The notes under the pieces are model-generated. The model made no database searches. It was given only the letters and a program-made list of their open reading frames with translations, and had not been told where the DNA came from. DNA of 64,000 bases from Nemopilema nomurai (lineage: Eukaryota > Cnidaria > Scyphozoa > Rhizostomeae > Rhizostomatidae). The stretch lies in NCBI GenBank assembly GCA_003864495.1, contig ML133450.1:1196640-1260639 (forward strand), read 5' to 3'. A program made the translations under genes and the position numbers. Shown here piece after piece: positions 27,201 through 40,100 of the stretch. Positions within the stretch are counted from its first letter, which is position 1; each line of letters opens with the position of its first letter.

Positions 27201-30200
27201 TATGACCAACATCCCTGTTAAGCTAACGAAATTCCGACCTAGCCAAATCTTTGCGTTGCGGGCTTCAACAGACGATTCCTGTTTGGATTTTATTTGAACT
27301 GCAGACATTCATGCTAATCTTCCAGAATTATCTAGCGCCTTTCATCTACGATGTTAGAAAAGATGTACAAAAGGCCCGAAAGTGTAACGCGAGCAGTCGC
27401 CAGGAAATTGCTAACACACCTTTCTATGTGTTGCGATTTATGAAAATGAACTGAGCTTGTCCTCTTAGCATCACCTACTTTTGGGTTTGCCGTATAGTCG
27501 GGCAGTATTTCCACCGACATCGTCTTCTGTTTGACGACATAATATTAGAGAATATTTCTGCAAATATTATCTTTCGTATGAAATAGTTCTCATCAATAAT
27601 TGAGTCAAATCTGTGGATTATATGATCGTTTTAGTTGTCTATTTATTCTTTTAGTTGACCCACCTTGTGGGATCTCCAAATACGGCTGCTGCTTGGATAA
27701 CACGACTCTAGCGAGAGGACCAAATATGCTTGGATGTGATGGTATGCCTTTACATGATATAGTTCTCAATCAAGGTTGCCAAGAACAATGATTGACCTTT
27801 AACTTACTAGTAATTTAACATGCAGGGTAGCTAAAATTCGCTATGTGCACACATAGAATTCTATAGAATAGAATTCTAGGAGAGCTTTTAGAGCAGCAAA
27901 GGTGCTTGTCTTATCATGGGGCTCAGCCAAAGCTTCAGTGGTTTCTAGACTAAGATCTGAGATCAGCAGCTTTTAATAGTTAGTCACGCTTTGGGTTCGT
28001 CGAACTTTGCAGAACAACCGAGAGGAAGGAAAACATTTGCAATGTAATATCGATTATTGCTGTTCAGCAATTGAACAGTATCATTTTCTAAAGAAAAATG
28101 GAGTTAATTCAATAAAAATAAGCAGAATTTTTTGAGCTCAATTTGCTCGACTTCTGCTGATCATTTAATGAAACGACTGATTGCTACTCCACGCACTCCT
28201 TATAATTTTCCCACCAAACTGGAGCCATTTTAGTAAATATTATCATCATCATCAGTAAGTTGATAAACATTTCTAAAAAATGGAGCATTACTTGGTATGA
28301 AGCACCTTCTATCTATGATCCCTATGAATAGTTCAAGACATCAGTCGAGGGGGATACGACTTTTTAGGCATTTACTGGAAGTGCACAGCTGAATCACCCT
28401 TGCCCATGTTAAGAAACGTTCTAGAATACTTTTAGAATGTATTGTTTGGCATGCTTATTTCGTTTTCTAGACGACTGCAAGGATCTTATTGGAAAAAGCC
28501 GCTGTGAAGTCTTGAAAAGCGAGGGCAATTGCTACAAAAATCACGAAAAAGCAATGAGGGAATGTGCTGTTACATGCGGATACTGTAGTAAGTTAGCAGA
28601 TCGGAAATACGATCTCTGCTTGTCCCGAGAAAGAAATGCCTTACCAGTTTAGAAACATACTTTACTCCATTTTCCCCTTCCAAACTTGCACAGATGTCCC
28701 CCACCTCCCGCATTATTGGTTCAAAAATATTTGATGAAGAGACACTAATACAAAGAAGAAATATTTTCCCTAAGATAAAAATCTGTATGGTTAACATTGC
28801 TTGGCGCAAGGGACTATTTAGTACCAACATGGATCTTTTTAGCGTGAATTATGAAGATGACGAGTGTCTTATTCTGTTTGAGCGATTTTAGTCCTTGCGC
28901 TAAAAGCACTGCTTTACTCAACTTAACGCGTGAATTTTCATTACTAATGTTGATATGCAGCCAATATGTCATGATAACATGCTAAGTACACATCTGTATA
29001 TCCAAATTAAAAGACAATATGAGCTATGGCAACTAAGATAATCGTAAGATAACTTAGTGAAATGTTTTTCATTGCGTCTTGCTTCTGATTCACAGGACCG
29101 TGTGAAGATGAGGACCCTATCGGATGCGGCCTCGCAGTGAAGTACAATGGGTGCAATTTGAATAAGGGTCAAATGGCAAACATTTGCAGGAAAAGCTGTA
29201 ATTTTTGCGGTAATATTTCGTTCTAGTCAAGTTTATTTTTACATTGCTTTAAAGGCCGGTTGCCAATACATCGAAAATACTTGCCCTCTTTATTTTTTAC
29301 AGGTAAACACTTTTTTTAGAATACCTATTTTTGGCGAAGCCTCAATATTCTGAAAAATTTTCGATTTTGAGCCTAAGATTATTATCAAATAATCCTTGCC
29401 CTACACAAGGTGTAGATTCGCCTCAGGATCAGAGGAAAATATTAAATCCTTGTTCATGTTTTGCTTCATCATAAATTGCTAATAGAGCCGCTGACATTTA
29501 TCCATAGCGTCAAAGTGACAGTTGCTTTTCTTTTGGAGAAAGCTCAGATTGAGGAAAAATTTTAGTCTTGATGAAGGTTGCGCCTGGCATTATTCTTTAA
29601 TTATTCTTAAATTTTGGCAATTTTGAGCCCCAATAATCTTGTAGACTTCATTCTTTTAATGGAAGTGTATAATTGATTAAATAGCCTTTCAGTGCTACGT
29701 TAGGCAGGTTTCTAATGGATGCTACCAGTTCTTGATCTACTCTGTCCTTTGCATCTATTCAGGACGAAGAGACCCTTGCTTCGAATTTAGCTGCCCACGT
29801 GGATCAGTATGTTTGGTTGCCAAAGACATGAAGCCATACTGCCAGTGTCACGGGAACTGCCACTCAGGGGATCTCTACACTGGTGTGCTGTGCGGAAGAG
29901 ACGGGAAAGAATACAAGAATCTTTGCGAGTTGAAAAAAATCAACTGTGGCCACCCTGAGCTGAAGCACATCACAGTCAAAGACTACGGCAGATGCCAAAG
30001 CAAAGGTCCGATTTCTTTACAAATTATTTTGATTCGTCTCCGGACACAAAAATTGATTTGCACAGTCAATGATCTTTCACAAAAATGCCACAAATTTTAA
30101 AATATGTACAGGAAAATATTTTCAGATAACAGGAAATTGTTGTAGCTTTATTGCTGATCAATGCCACTCTGTTTCACATGAAGGGAAATGAACTTGTCAA

Positions 30201-31825
30201 TGATTTTTTCGACGCTATTTATGTTATCGTTGGCTATTGCCATGCCAATCATAGAAAGCCTCGGTTCCGATTTTTTAGAAGATAGCCGAGGTAGAGAATG
30301 AATACATTCGAGTAATAGTTGACCCGTTTGGTTAGAATAACTATTAAAGTCTTCTATGAGTTTATTAATATAGTTCATTCTTCAAGCAAAATGCTTTTTT
30401 TGAAAATGTGTCAAACAAGTGGCTACACTGGGAAACAATAGGATATCAGATGGTAGACACAGAAGTAAACAATTAAACGGCCCATACTGGTTGCTTCAAA
30501 ACGAGCGATCCCTCTCTCAAACTATTTCAGTAAATGATGTGCTCTTCTTGCAACGGTTTTACTCAGATTTCACATTCTCACATTTCAGCCATAACGTCCT
30601 CAGACAAGAGAACTCTTTGCACTAAAAGGGAGCCAGCAATGTGTAAGATTTGGGAAGCAAAGGGGTATTGCAAAACGCGGCCTCAAGTAATGAGGGGCAT
30701 GTGCCCACAAGCCTGCAACGTTTGCGGTAAGAGTATCTTCATTTCATTAATTGTTAATTACATAGGATGATTTCACAAAAGGTACCCTACCTCTTTTAGG
30801 CAATGTGCCATTTGATTGCGGCTTAGGCCTAATCGATATGATGCTGATATGATTATACAATGCAGGAATTATGCGGAAAACTGTTTTGATAATAGTTTGG
30901 AATTGTTGGATTGTTCTAATTATTATAAAATTCTAATATTCTAATTTTCTAAAATTGATAGCTCATATTTCAGATCATTTTTGTATGTCACTAAACGAGT
31001 ACTTATCGAAAATGTTGTAGAGAACTGCTTGTAGAACTCTACATTGAGTATGATGCCCTTTGATTAGTTATCCTAACCACTCCAACGAAAATCCCGTCTA
31101 ATGGAAAGCCCATCTAATAAAAATTCTGTCTAATGGAAAGCCAGTCCAATGAAAATCCCGTCTAGTGGAAGACCCAACCAATGATAATAATCTGTGTCCC
31201 AGTCTCTAAGTTTGCGTTTCAATTGCAGCTGCACAATCTTCAAAACCGGCCTGTCATTACTCAAAACATGGTTGCTGCCTGGACAAAAAGACGCCTTGCA
31301 AAGGAACAGATTACAAAGGGTGCCCACGATATCCCCGTAAGTGTCTTTTCTGTGTGTTCGATGCATCTCTTTTATTGATTATTAATCAACAATGCAATTT
31401 TGTTTCTGATATCAGTCTGAATAAAGCTTTCGGATGTAAAAAGTAAAATTGTCAACTCTATACTTGTCATCCGTAATACAGTTTATGCATAGGCTGTGTT
31501 TCATAAATAAATCAAGAAAAGCTGGTTACAGTGAATGCTCTTGAAGGGAAAGGCTTTGGAATAAAGATGTATTTGAAGTGAACTTGTAGGTGACATTGTG
31601 TAAATATAATAACCATAAAGATACTGATTTGTTCGTTTTGTCAAGATACTAAGCATTAAGAACAATTATTGCAAGTTCTTCCCTATATGCTTTGCATTAA
31701 TTATTTTAGGGTGTAGAGACTTCTCCAAAGTATTTTGCAAGAGATTTGTTCCCGTCTGCGGATCAGAGCAGCATAAAGGAAAGATGTCGCGTTTTTGTCC
31801 CAAATCGTGTGAAATGTGTCATTGA
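21286..31825 (+). CDS. secreted ShKT / papilin-like GCC / follistatin-Kazal multidomain protein, 9 exons
   Basis: Coding exons are 21286-21385, 26236-26403, 27655-27741, 28471-28587, 29096-29209, 29763-30005, 30589-30726, 31229-31336 and 31710-31825, giving 396 residues. Every intron is phase 1, the signature of shuffled extracellular modules, and each module has its own exon. Domain order: signal peptide (hydrophobic GLIPVLACLFLIIA), ShKT (about 51-89), Gly-Cys-Cys module (90-118), ShKT (119-157), ShKT (158-195), follistatin/Kazal (196-276), ShKT (277-322), Gly-Cys-Cys module (323-358), ShKT (359-396, ending CEMCH). Each ShKT has six cysteines. The GCC modules show C-x-x-S-x-x-G-C-C-L-D. The Kazal exon keeps CGRDGKEYKNLC. 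Donors are mostly GTAAGT/GTGAGT-like; the one after exon 6 (GTCCGA) is weak but phase-correct. A secreted matrix, protease-inhibitor-like or regulatory protein is likely. Venom use is not implied. Confidence 0.88.
21325..21384 (+). other. alternative in-frame start and signal peptide core of the ShKT gene
   Basis: A second in-frame ATG at 21325 (codon 14) lies directly before the hydrophobic core. Initiation there would give a conventional short signal peptide (MGLIPVLACLFLIIASQQLN). The upstream ATG at 21286 adds 13 mostly polar residues. Both starts are compatible with secretion. Confidence 0.4.
21386..26235 (+). other. first intron of the ShKT gene
   Basis: This 4.85-kb intron has a GTAAAT donor and a TTTTTCAG acceptor. 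It contains CRE palindromes at 21616 and 23651, and the start of 25487-25715 (gttatgtttccattgcaac) resembles a short repeated element. I found no further phase-1 module exon in it. The hydrophobic 117-codon frame near 24970-25323 has no domain I recognise. Confidence 0.5.
26520..26940. repeat. ACA/CAACAG-rich minisatellite in intron 2 of the ShKT gene
   Basis: This is a compound array of AACAACAAT, AACAGTGCC and AACAGTACC words. A larger block of about 132 bases, beginning AACAGTGCCAACAGCAACAA, occurs at about 26587-26718 and again at about 26781-26913 with a handful of differences, so the array also grew by a segmental duplication of about 194 bp. The Thr/Val-rich and Leu-rich frames it creates are by-products. 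Confidence 0.9.
31086..31185. repeat. imperfect tandem repeat of about 20 bp in intron 7 of the ShKT gene
   Basis: Words of the type GTCTAATGGAAAGCCCA and CCAATGAAAATCCCGTCTA recur four to five times just upstream of the acceptor of exon 8. Confidence 0.55.
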
Positions 31826-31829
31826 AGAA

Positions 31830-33084
31830 TACTTGAACGGAGCTAGCCGAAATCCCTGTAGTGTACAATGGGGACGTTTGATGCCTTCGCCTACAATCCC
31901 AGTGCAGATAGGTCTAGCTCAGTTCAACTGATGGCTGTTATTTTTGCATCAGTTGCCACCTGCTAATCATTAGTTTTATAGAAAAATAGCTAACGGTAGG
32001 AAGGAGGCTTTCATTTTTTTGTTGTTGACAGAGTGAGCGGGTTCCCAGAAGCTTGCTCTGAAAGGTTCAAAGGGGTGTAGGAAGAATACTCCCAGTGAAG
32101 AGCCAGCCGGGATACGAGTCCGTTCTCCATCAACGCATATGCTTTGCATTGCTATTACAAATGTATTTGCTTTGATAAAAAGGCAGAAAACCCATTCGCA
32201 GGACTATTTTCGAATTGAATTTGGGGTTGATAGCCAATTGTACATTGCTTTTCTTTGTTCTTGTAAATGTTGATTAACGCAACACTATAACGTAAAATTA
32301 TATCTAAAAAGGGCTACGTTTTCTAACTTCAACACAGTGACTATTTGTCAATGTCTTCCTCGACCCATAGGGTACAGTAACCATAATCCTCGGCTCCAAA
32401 CCTACAAGGATCGTGGAGAAATAGTCTATGTATCTTGTGGTATGAAATAGTATATGGAATGCATACAATGAAGGTCTAGCTGTTGACTTTGGTGGGTAAA
32501 GTTGTAGTATGCTACCGTAAAATATAATTTCAAGCTCAAATAATAGTGTTACGCAGCCAGTAAAGCCCCTTTTCACTCCTACCAGCAATTACAAGCAGCC
32601 TGGGATGCATTTAAGCTCTTCTTCTTCCAGTTTCACCTTTACCCATCAAATAGTATGGCTATGCTGCCATTTTGGGGGAATATTCTCTTCACTCCTGTGG
32701 CTGATTTCTGTGATGACACATTTGATGCATAGCTTTACCTGCAGCGTAGAGTATGTTAATGAGCACCAGAGAAAAGTGTCATCCGCTTTCAGTAATTGCC
32801 GGCTCTCTGGTATCGCTTCATATTTCCGTTGGTATTTCTTATTCTTTGATATGGTATCTAACTCTGTTACCACACAAAGTGTCTCATTTTACCCTGCCCG
32901 TCGTCGTTATCTGTTAACTGAAAGAATTCTTTGTGTCAATAAAGTCATATGATATCCAGAGCTATCAGCGTTAAACTGAAGGCACCACCTTAAAGCGGTC
33001 CAGCTTTGTAAACCACACGGGCCACAGACAGCACTCTTAAAACAGCTCCGGCTACTTTCTTAAATGAGATTTGCGTTTATTCTC
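31830..33084. other. 3' flank of the ShKT gene
   Basis: This holds the presumed 3' untranslated region. The first perfect AATAAA I see on the plus strand is at about 32938, over 1 kb after the stop, so the real cleavage site may use a variant hexamer. No other gene is supported. Confidence 0.4.
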
Positions 33085-33893
33085 AAGGCTGGTTTCCATA
33101 TAACCGTAACTGCCGTTAAACTGCCGCCGGCACCTAGCTTCCACTCACAGCTGCCATGCTAACGCACAGCAGGCATTGAAAAGTTTAATGGAAACACTTG
33201 CTAGCGGTACCGGTACATGTGATATAATCTTGTCCAATGAAAATTGCTACAATTTGGCGCAATTGTTCACTCAAAACAGATCAGATCAAACATGGCGACT
33301 TTCAGCAAACACGTAGTAGAACATGTTACAAATGAGGAACTGATGAATGGTATAAGAAATTACAGGGTCATTTATGACAAGTCAAGCAAAGGCTACAAAA
33401 TCCCCAACAAAAGAGGAATGCCTGGATGGAAACAAGTAAAACATTGGGAATCGGTGTTGAAGAAGCCCAGACACGGTATAAGAGCATACGAACGAATTTC
33501 TCTAAATATGTTAAACGAATTGAATGTACTCGCTCCGGCGCAGAAAGGAGCGACTTGCCTGAAATAAGAAAGGACTATGAGCATTTAAGATGGCTAATCA
33601 CCCACATAAAACACAGGGAAAGTGTTAGCAATCTTAGACTGAAAAATGGAGAGACATCCTGCAGAAAAGAAGAGGAAGATTTCGACAGCTCAGGTCCAAA
33701 TTATGGAGCCATATCAAATTATCATATTAAACCTACAATGGTGCATGGGGTTGCTAGCTTTACGGCAATTACGGTTATATGGAAACTAGCCCTTACGGTA
33801 CCGCCGGCGTGAAACTTTTCGCTTCCGCTGTGGATGAAAGTTAGGTGCCGGCGGCAGTCTAACGGCAGTTACGGTTATATGGAAACCAGCCTT
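33085..33893 (+). mobile_element. DNA transposon (PIF/Harbinger-like?) with about 60-bp TIRs and a MADF ORF
   Basis: The left end AAGGCTGGTTTCCATATAAC (33085 onward) matches the inverse of the right end (to 33893) over about 60 bases with about four differences. Flanking trinucleotides are TCA and TAA if one A is trimmed, compatible with a mutated TWA target duplication. A second, degenerate copy of the right end lies at about 33760-33792. The interior encodes a broken MADF domain (separate entry). MADF/Myb-type DNA-binding ORFs accompany PIF/Harbinger transposases. No transposase remains, so this is a deleted, non-autonomous copy. Confidence 0.7.
33292..33811 (+). pseudogene. MADF DNA-binding domain ORF, frameshifted
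   Basis: The first frame starts MATFSKHVVEHVTNEEL and continues through NYRVIYDKSSKGYKI. The domain then resumes in another frame with KRNAWMETSKTLG and GVEEAQTRYKSIRTNF, matching the second half of a MADF (Adf-1/SANT-like) domain. The shift lies at about 33405-33425. After it the second frame stays open past 33750 until the transposon end. Loss of frame implies a dead copy, unless the shift is an assembly error. It sits wholly between the terminal inverted repeats, so it is transposon cargo rather than a host gene. Confidence 0.65.
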
Positions 33894-33894
33894 A

Positions 33895-36800
33895 AGTTGA
33901 GACGCTGTTTTGTTGAAAGTGCGCTCAGTTTCAAAATGAAGGCTTGGTAGCTGTACTGCACCAAAAACAGAAGAAACCTTTCCATCCTTATTTCAAAAGA
34001 AACAAGTCTTTGTATAGCTATAGTCTAGTTAGGGCTTGGAAAAGATTTAATCGCTTCTAGCTCTCTCATTCAAGTATCATAAGGAAATTTAGGAAGTCCA
34101 GGATAAAAGTCACTTTAAAGGATGTCGGAGACATGAACAATGCGGCCTAAAATAGCAATTCTTGACTGCGGGTTTCAATGACGGTGATTAAACTTTGCAC
34201 ACATATTGACAATTTAGATTGAAAAACATTGCAAAATATTACTAGAAGCAAGGTACAATGCCTGTCAAAGAGGTGTTCCAACAATTTTGGCAGGCATTGT
34301 CGAACATTAGAAGGTTGTAGGCTGTAAAGGTTGTGGGGTGAAAGAAGAGTAAAGTGAAAAATAGTATAGGGAAAGCGTAGCGAATGGCGTCAGTGAAGGT
34401 ATGCTCTTTACGTCATGCGAGCCGAATGTCGTGCAGAAGTATGAAAAGAACTGCGAAGGACTTCAAAAGAACTTCACCTATTTTGTCTTCACTTGCACCA
34501 TCTCTTGTTATGCCAGAAGGTCTACAACCTTTCAGAGTAGTCTTTTCTTCCGACACAAAGCTATGTAAATACCCGAGGCGACCGTTTCACGCATAGCCAG
34601 TGGCTATGGTGGTGCGTCAGGAAACAAGGAGTGCCTCAAGAGACATGCATTCGTCGTGCTCACACCTCCCTTGGGGGAGTAAATAAAGGTGTGAATAAAG
34701 GCGAACCCTTGTTTGATTCTTATTTGGGTTCTTTGCCAGTGGTAACCGAAAACATGGCCTAAAAATACTTCTCTCAAGAAAAGCAACTTCAATGACCAAT
34801 TTCTTGAGGTATTGAATGCGGATATAAGGCGTATTATCTTGCAAGGAAGGAGCTGATTGTCCAATCTGTTGACATACTCTCGCCAGCACACTATAAACGC
34901 ATGTAAGTTTTTTGTTCACCATTTTCATTTAACAAGCGATCAGCAGCAGAACGCTATTAGTGTGCAACCAATAGAGGCATACACGTCAAAGTCCCTCTTA
35001 GCGCCAACATCTAGGTGCTAGATGACTAAATGACCAGCGTCAGAGACAAACTTTCTAGGATAATTTTCTGGCTGTTAACTCAAGCGTGCTTTTGGTCTGC
35101 CAATGAAGTTTGAGCTATATGCGACCTTTGCCTTGGACGCTATAACGAATTATTTCGAGTTGACACAAAACACAGGCTTACAACAGGCAAAATCAATTGG
35201 TGTGGCGGAATTTAATTGACGTGAAACTTCTCCGTGATGTAGAAGGTCTTTTGGAAGCAATGACGACTGTCCGTCAACTTCTGTCAGTCAACTTCTGTCC
35301 ACATCAGACTATCTAGCATACAGCCCTGGTCAAACGATCCAACATTTCACGCAATACCTTGACAACATTGTTGGGTCACCCAACATCGCAAATTTCACCC
35401 ACAACTGTTGCTACACTCAACCATGAAGGAAACAGCTCTTATGGAAACAGCAGGCTCAACTTATCAAATGATAAAATTTCCACCTGAATAGACAGGCGTT
35501 TAAAATTTGCAGGTTAATTGTACCAGCAGCTCAATAAATCACAAATATTGTACGACACATTCAGAGCGCTTCAAACTTAGAATGCTATTTGAATACTTGG
35601 GTCTTTAAAAGGAGTAAAGTATTCTTAAAAATTGCTTTCCAGTTATAGTCAGAATCAATAAATATTACGGCTGAGGAATGACGAACCAGATCATGAAAAG
35701 GACTGTTTTAGAATCAAACATGTTTATGTGAAGGCAGCCCCTTCGCAAAGAGCTTGTAGCCATCAAGAGTGCTTGAACTATCACGATACTTTCGTGATTC
35801 AAGTCTTAACATAGTATTTCGCATTGTCCTGCAACAAATCGCGTTAGACGTGATCTTTCCGGCCCTTCCTTAGAACATCTACTCTAGCGTAAAAGCAAGA
35901 TCGTCGTGAGCTTCCTCTCCAAAACACCTCATAGAAATGTAGACTTCTTCTTTTGCATAATTCTCTGCAATCAAGCTCATGATATTAACGCCAATATTTC
36001 TATTTTCACAAATTTTGAAAATCCTTCCTTTGCTCTGAAAATGTCTATAAAAATAAGTATAGGTAAAACCAGTCATCGCTAACAGAATATGTCTTTTCAG
36101 AAACATCCTTATTTCATAGATCAAACTATGTCAGTTTGAAAGGTTTTCATAGGAAACGAAAAGGTGTGGATTGAGGGGTACTCAATTTATGGCTGCTTAG
36201 CACAAAAATGGGTCTTGGATATCAAATGCAATGTCAATAAAATTACTTTAATGGGCTTTGAGTTATTATGAACCAAGTGCTCATCTATTGCAAAGTTGTT
36301 CATCGTCAGAGAATGAGGCAGATGAATATGAAAACTTGACATAAAACTTCAATATTGGTTATCAGTTATAATTTTTCTTTAACTCTTAAAGTTGAAAATT
36401 AGATAAGGTCATCAATGTTTACATTTTTATAACAGTTTTGCACATATAATTTCAAGCCATTTTTGCAACTGTAGGGATCATCATTTATTCACTGGAAGGC
36501 AGCTTACGAATGAATATACAATTTCATTATCTAGTAGAACAAGCAATTGTGAACTTAAATTTTACAGTCTACTTGAAAACGTTTGTATGGCACTGTAAGC
36601 GAAAGGGAATGTGCACCAGTCATAAAATATCAAGTGGATGAGTTCCAAGTATTTTAGACAAAATTTTATAAATACCGAAACCAGTTAAAGGGAAGGCAAG
36701 AACACTAGATTAAAGTATGCTGGCTTTGAGGGGCTACAAATTTGATCTAATAAAACTGTTGTGGCCTGGGTAGCCTGGGGTAGCCTGGGGTAGCCTGTTA

Positions 36801-37140
36801 CCATTAGGCAACAAAACGTTGGCACAGACTTCTCAGTGGGTGTTTTGAAGGGAGAAGACTATCAACGACATCATTGCTCATACCCCGAACTCAACCTCCT
36901 ACTGCGCATCAACTTGATCCTGTAGTCTCTGCATTCGATAGCCTAGAATCACTGACGCATACACAAGGTTGCCGTACTAAATAAAAAACTTAAGCCAAAA
37001 AGACTAATATGGTCATTAAAATAATTCAAAAAGCCTCCTGCGCGATTTACAGTATCATATGATAAAGATCGTTAAGTTGGTTGGCAAGCAACCATGAACC
37101 GATTTTCACCCAACTTGTCACTTCGTAGCTTATCAATAGT
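33895..37140. other. gene-less stretch
   Basis: No supported exon. A 70-codon plus-strand frame at 34384-34596 is followed by two AATAAA hexamers (34680-34700), but it has no domain or splice support. A short GGGTAGCCTG triplication is at 36766-36798. Confidence 0.4.
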
Positions 37141-40100
37141 TCAATCTCTTAATGATAAAGTGTTGATCAATTGTGTCTCCACTTTGGTAAGGCGGTGTGA
37201 CACAAACGACCTGGAGCTGCCTTCAGAGCGAATTGCTTTTAAAAACGTTTCAAGTGGCAAAAACCTTTCCTCACTAGTAATATTGCTGTTGTCCATACTG
37301 CCTCCGCTTGCTTCTTCCTCCATAGCGTTTGCGTTTGGAGGCTCACCTATTTCATTCACCTCAGATGATCCAACAAATTTTCCAAGAAGTTCGTGTACAA
37401 GGATCTTTCTAGCGACTGGGTGTTTCCACGTGGATAAAACGGCTTTCGCGTGGCTTCGAGGCAAGCATGACACGAGCTCCAACTTCATTCCGAGGTTATC
37501 TTTATCTGGCACTTCGCTCAGGAAGCGCGTGACAAAATCAGGTGACACTGATATAACCGACGCCTGGATATACTGCAAAAACAGGTGGTCTGGCAGACAC
37601 CGGTATGCAAGAGCCGCGAAGACATTCTGCATATCCCTGAATTCTGGAAAGCAGAGCTGGTGAATACAGAGATGAATTCGCTCTAGCATCTGAAATAAGG
37701 CATAATTGGTGACCAAAGACGTCTTTGTGAGCGGCTCCCCATACACATTGGCTTCGTGTTTATAGCCCAGTACATTGGTTAGGTGCTTCCACAAAAACTT
37801 AACAACTTTCCCGCGGCAAGATACGTATTCCACGCAGATGTTGTGCACTGTTGATTTATTTTCACGTGGGAAACACTTCAGCATATGGGAGGAAACCTTT
37901 TCTGTTACTAACTTGGAGATCAAAGCCTCTTTCATCTGGCTTTCCTTTTCCTTGGGCGAAATCTTAGAGGATGAGTTACGCCTTCTGCTCCAAAAAGAAA
38001 TGAACCTGTGAACAAAATACAAAATTAAGAATAAATGACAAATAAGGCTTATTACTATTTGACGATTTAAATCAGTGAATATGAGACAAATGCAGTTCCT
38101 CATTTTGTGTAAAAAGGAAGCAGAAAACGGTAATTCAATTTGCAATCTTTCGACACCATATGAAAGCCATGGTCTTTTGCACAGATTAGCTTCACGCCTC
38201 AATCGACAAACGAGTTTAAATGCCGAGGCCTTTCAATCATCCTCGATCGAATGGGATGAACTGAATTGAATATTACCGCCTTCTTTTGTTTAGCCTTTGC
38301 TTGTTTTCGTTTTTGGATAACACAACACAGCCTAACGTAACGCAACAGCAATATAATTGGTCCTCGTCAGTGCTCTCTAAGTCGAACCAAGGTGTCACTT
38401 GAATGATGGTTGCGTACATAAAATTTTATAAAGGTCAACACTACAGCACTGCAATAGAACGCGCTTCAGCGAAACAGCAATGGAAAAGTACCTTTCTTAC
38501 CTGGGTGTGTTCTAGCAGCATTATTCCTGGCAGCATTTGACTTGAGCTCTTTGTCAACGTCCACATACGCGTGCGCAAGAGATTTTACAGGAAATCTTGT
38601 ACAATTCGGATCCTGCGAGACCTGGATGTTCTTCTGCAGGTTCGTCCAGTACAATCTGTCGTTTCCCTTTAGAAGGTGAAGCAGTGTATCTGTTAGATTC
38701 TTGGTGAATTTCCTGTACGACAAAAATACGGTTTTCTTCATCTCCCGATCGCGTTCAATAAGCCCTCGAAAGGGGTCAGAACACGTAAATGGCAATGCCT
38801 TGAGCAAGAAATGGCCAAGCTGTTGTTTCATCTTGGCATAAGAGTGTGCAAGTAGGTATTCCTTCAACAGGTCACTACATTCAATGATGGCCGGGTCTTT
38901 GCAGAGACACTCGATCAGCTTCCTGCTGAATGCTGAATCTTTTATGTGGACAATAGCAGAGTGGAGGATGGCCATCCTCGTAGTGGCGTACCTCGTTGTG
39001 GAAAAAACGTTGATGAGCAACTCGCGGTTGAAGGCCATTTTGAAGCTCTTCTGGGAAACACTGTCATAAAGCAAGACGCTGTAATGCATGTTTGGCATGT
39101 GATCCCAAATTGCTTGCGAAAGCAGACAGCCATTCTGGGCGAACTCTGGAACCGCAGAGCAGCTGTCGCTTCCAAGAAGGATGTGATGCATCGGTTCATG
39201 CTCACTTCCGCAGTCGAGAAGATGCAGGAAGCAGCCATACAGCAGTACCATCAGATAGTCACCAAACATCGTGAAAATGATCCGGTTGCTGGATGCCGCA
39301 GCGGATGGAACATATGACACGGAACATGTCAAGGAGTATCCCCCGTGGATACAGAAAACTGAATAAGTGACTTTCTCAGTACCTTGTCCCACACTACAAA
39401 CTGACAGCCTGTCATCTTCACTGCTCTCCAGATTTGTGCCAACTTTACCTGCATCATCAGTAAGGTGTTGATAGCAAACCATCATAGCCCCTTTGCTAGA
39501 TGTTAGGGTTGTGACATTCAAATTCAAATTAGAAACTGTTTGCCCAGCATATATGTCAAAATAGTTAACTGGCTCTTTCATAAGCGCAACTTTGAAGGAA
39601 ATGGGTAGTTGAAAGTTTAAGATGTACTTGTGCTTTCCATAATCATCAAACTGGATAGCAAAGAATATGGCAACTGCTTCATCGTCTTCTTCTTCCTGGG
39701 GGTTCAGTTGAATTATAAACAATCTCCGTTCTATCGGGTCAAACTGACTCCAAAGAAACTGGCGTATGATTGTCTCTGTTTTTGGCTGTGAGCTCAAAAC
39801 GGTCCCCTTGTCACCAAGTTTCGCAAGAGGTATACGATACAAACCTATAGACTCTTTGTGATGGATGAAAAGCATGTATATTTCTTTCAAAGAAGGCTGC
39901 TGCTGATACAAAAACTGAACTTTCTGATATGTATGCCATTCAATATTTAAAGAAAACACGCGGTTTTGAGGTTCAATCTCGGCCAAATAGGACTTGAAAC
40001 TTTCGGTCGGACTACGAGATTCACTGTTATGTCTCTCCCGAACTGTGAAAGCAAGAAGTGTATGGGTCTCACTTACACTGGCATTGACTACATCTATTTT

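Noticed and set aside
21286..31825. ShK-type potassium-channel toxin
   Set aside because: The Lys-Tyr dyad is absent from all five modules, and the GCC and Kazal modules and large size are atypical of a venom peptide.
34384..34596. 70-codon plus-strand frame followed by two AATAAA hexamers
   Set aside because: Ser/Arg-rich peptide with no domain and no splice context; the hexamers may be coincidental in AT-rich DNA.
37094..37663. 189-codon plus-strand frame
   Set aside because: It is the antisense shadow of the GSAP C-terminal exon.
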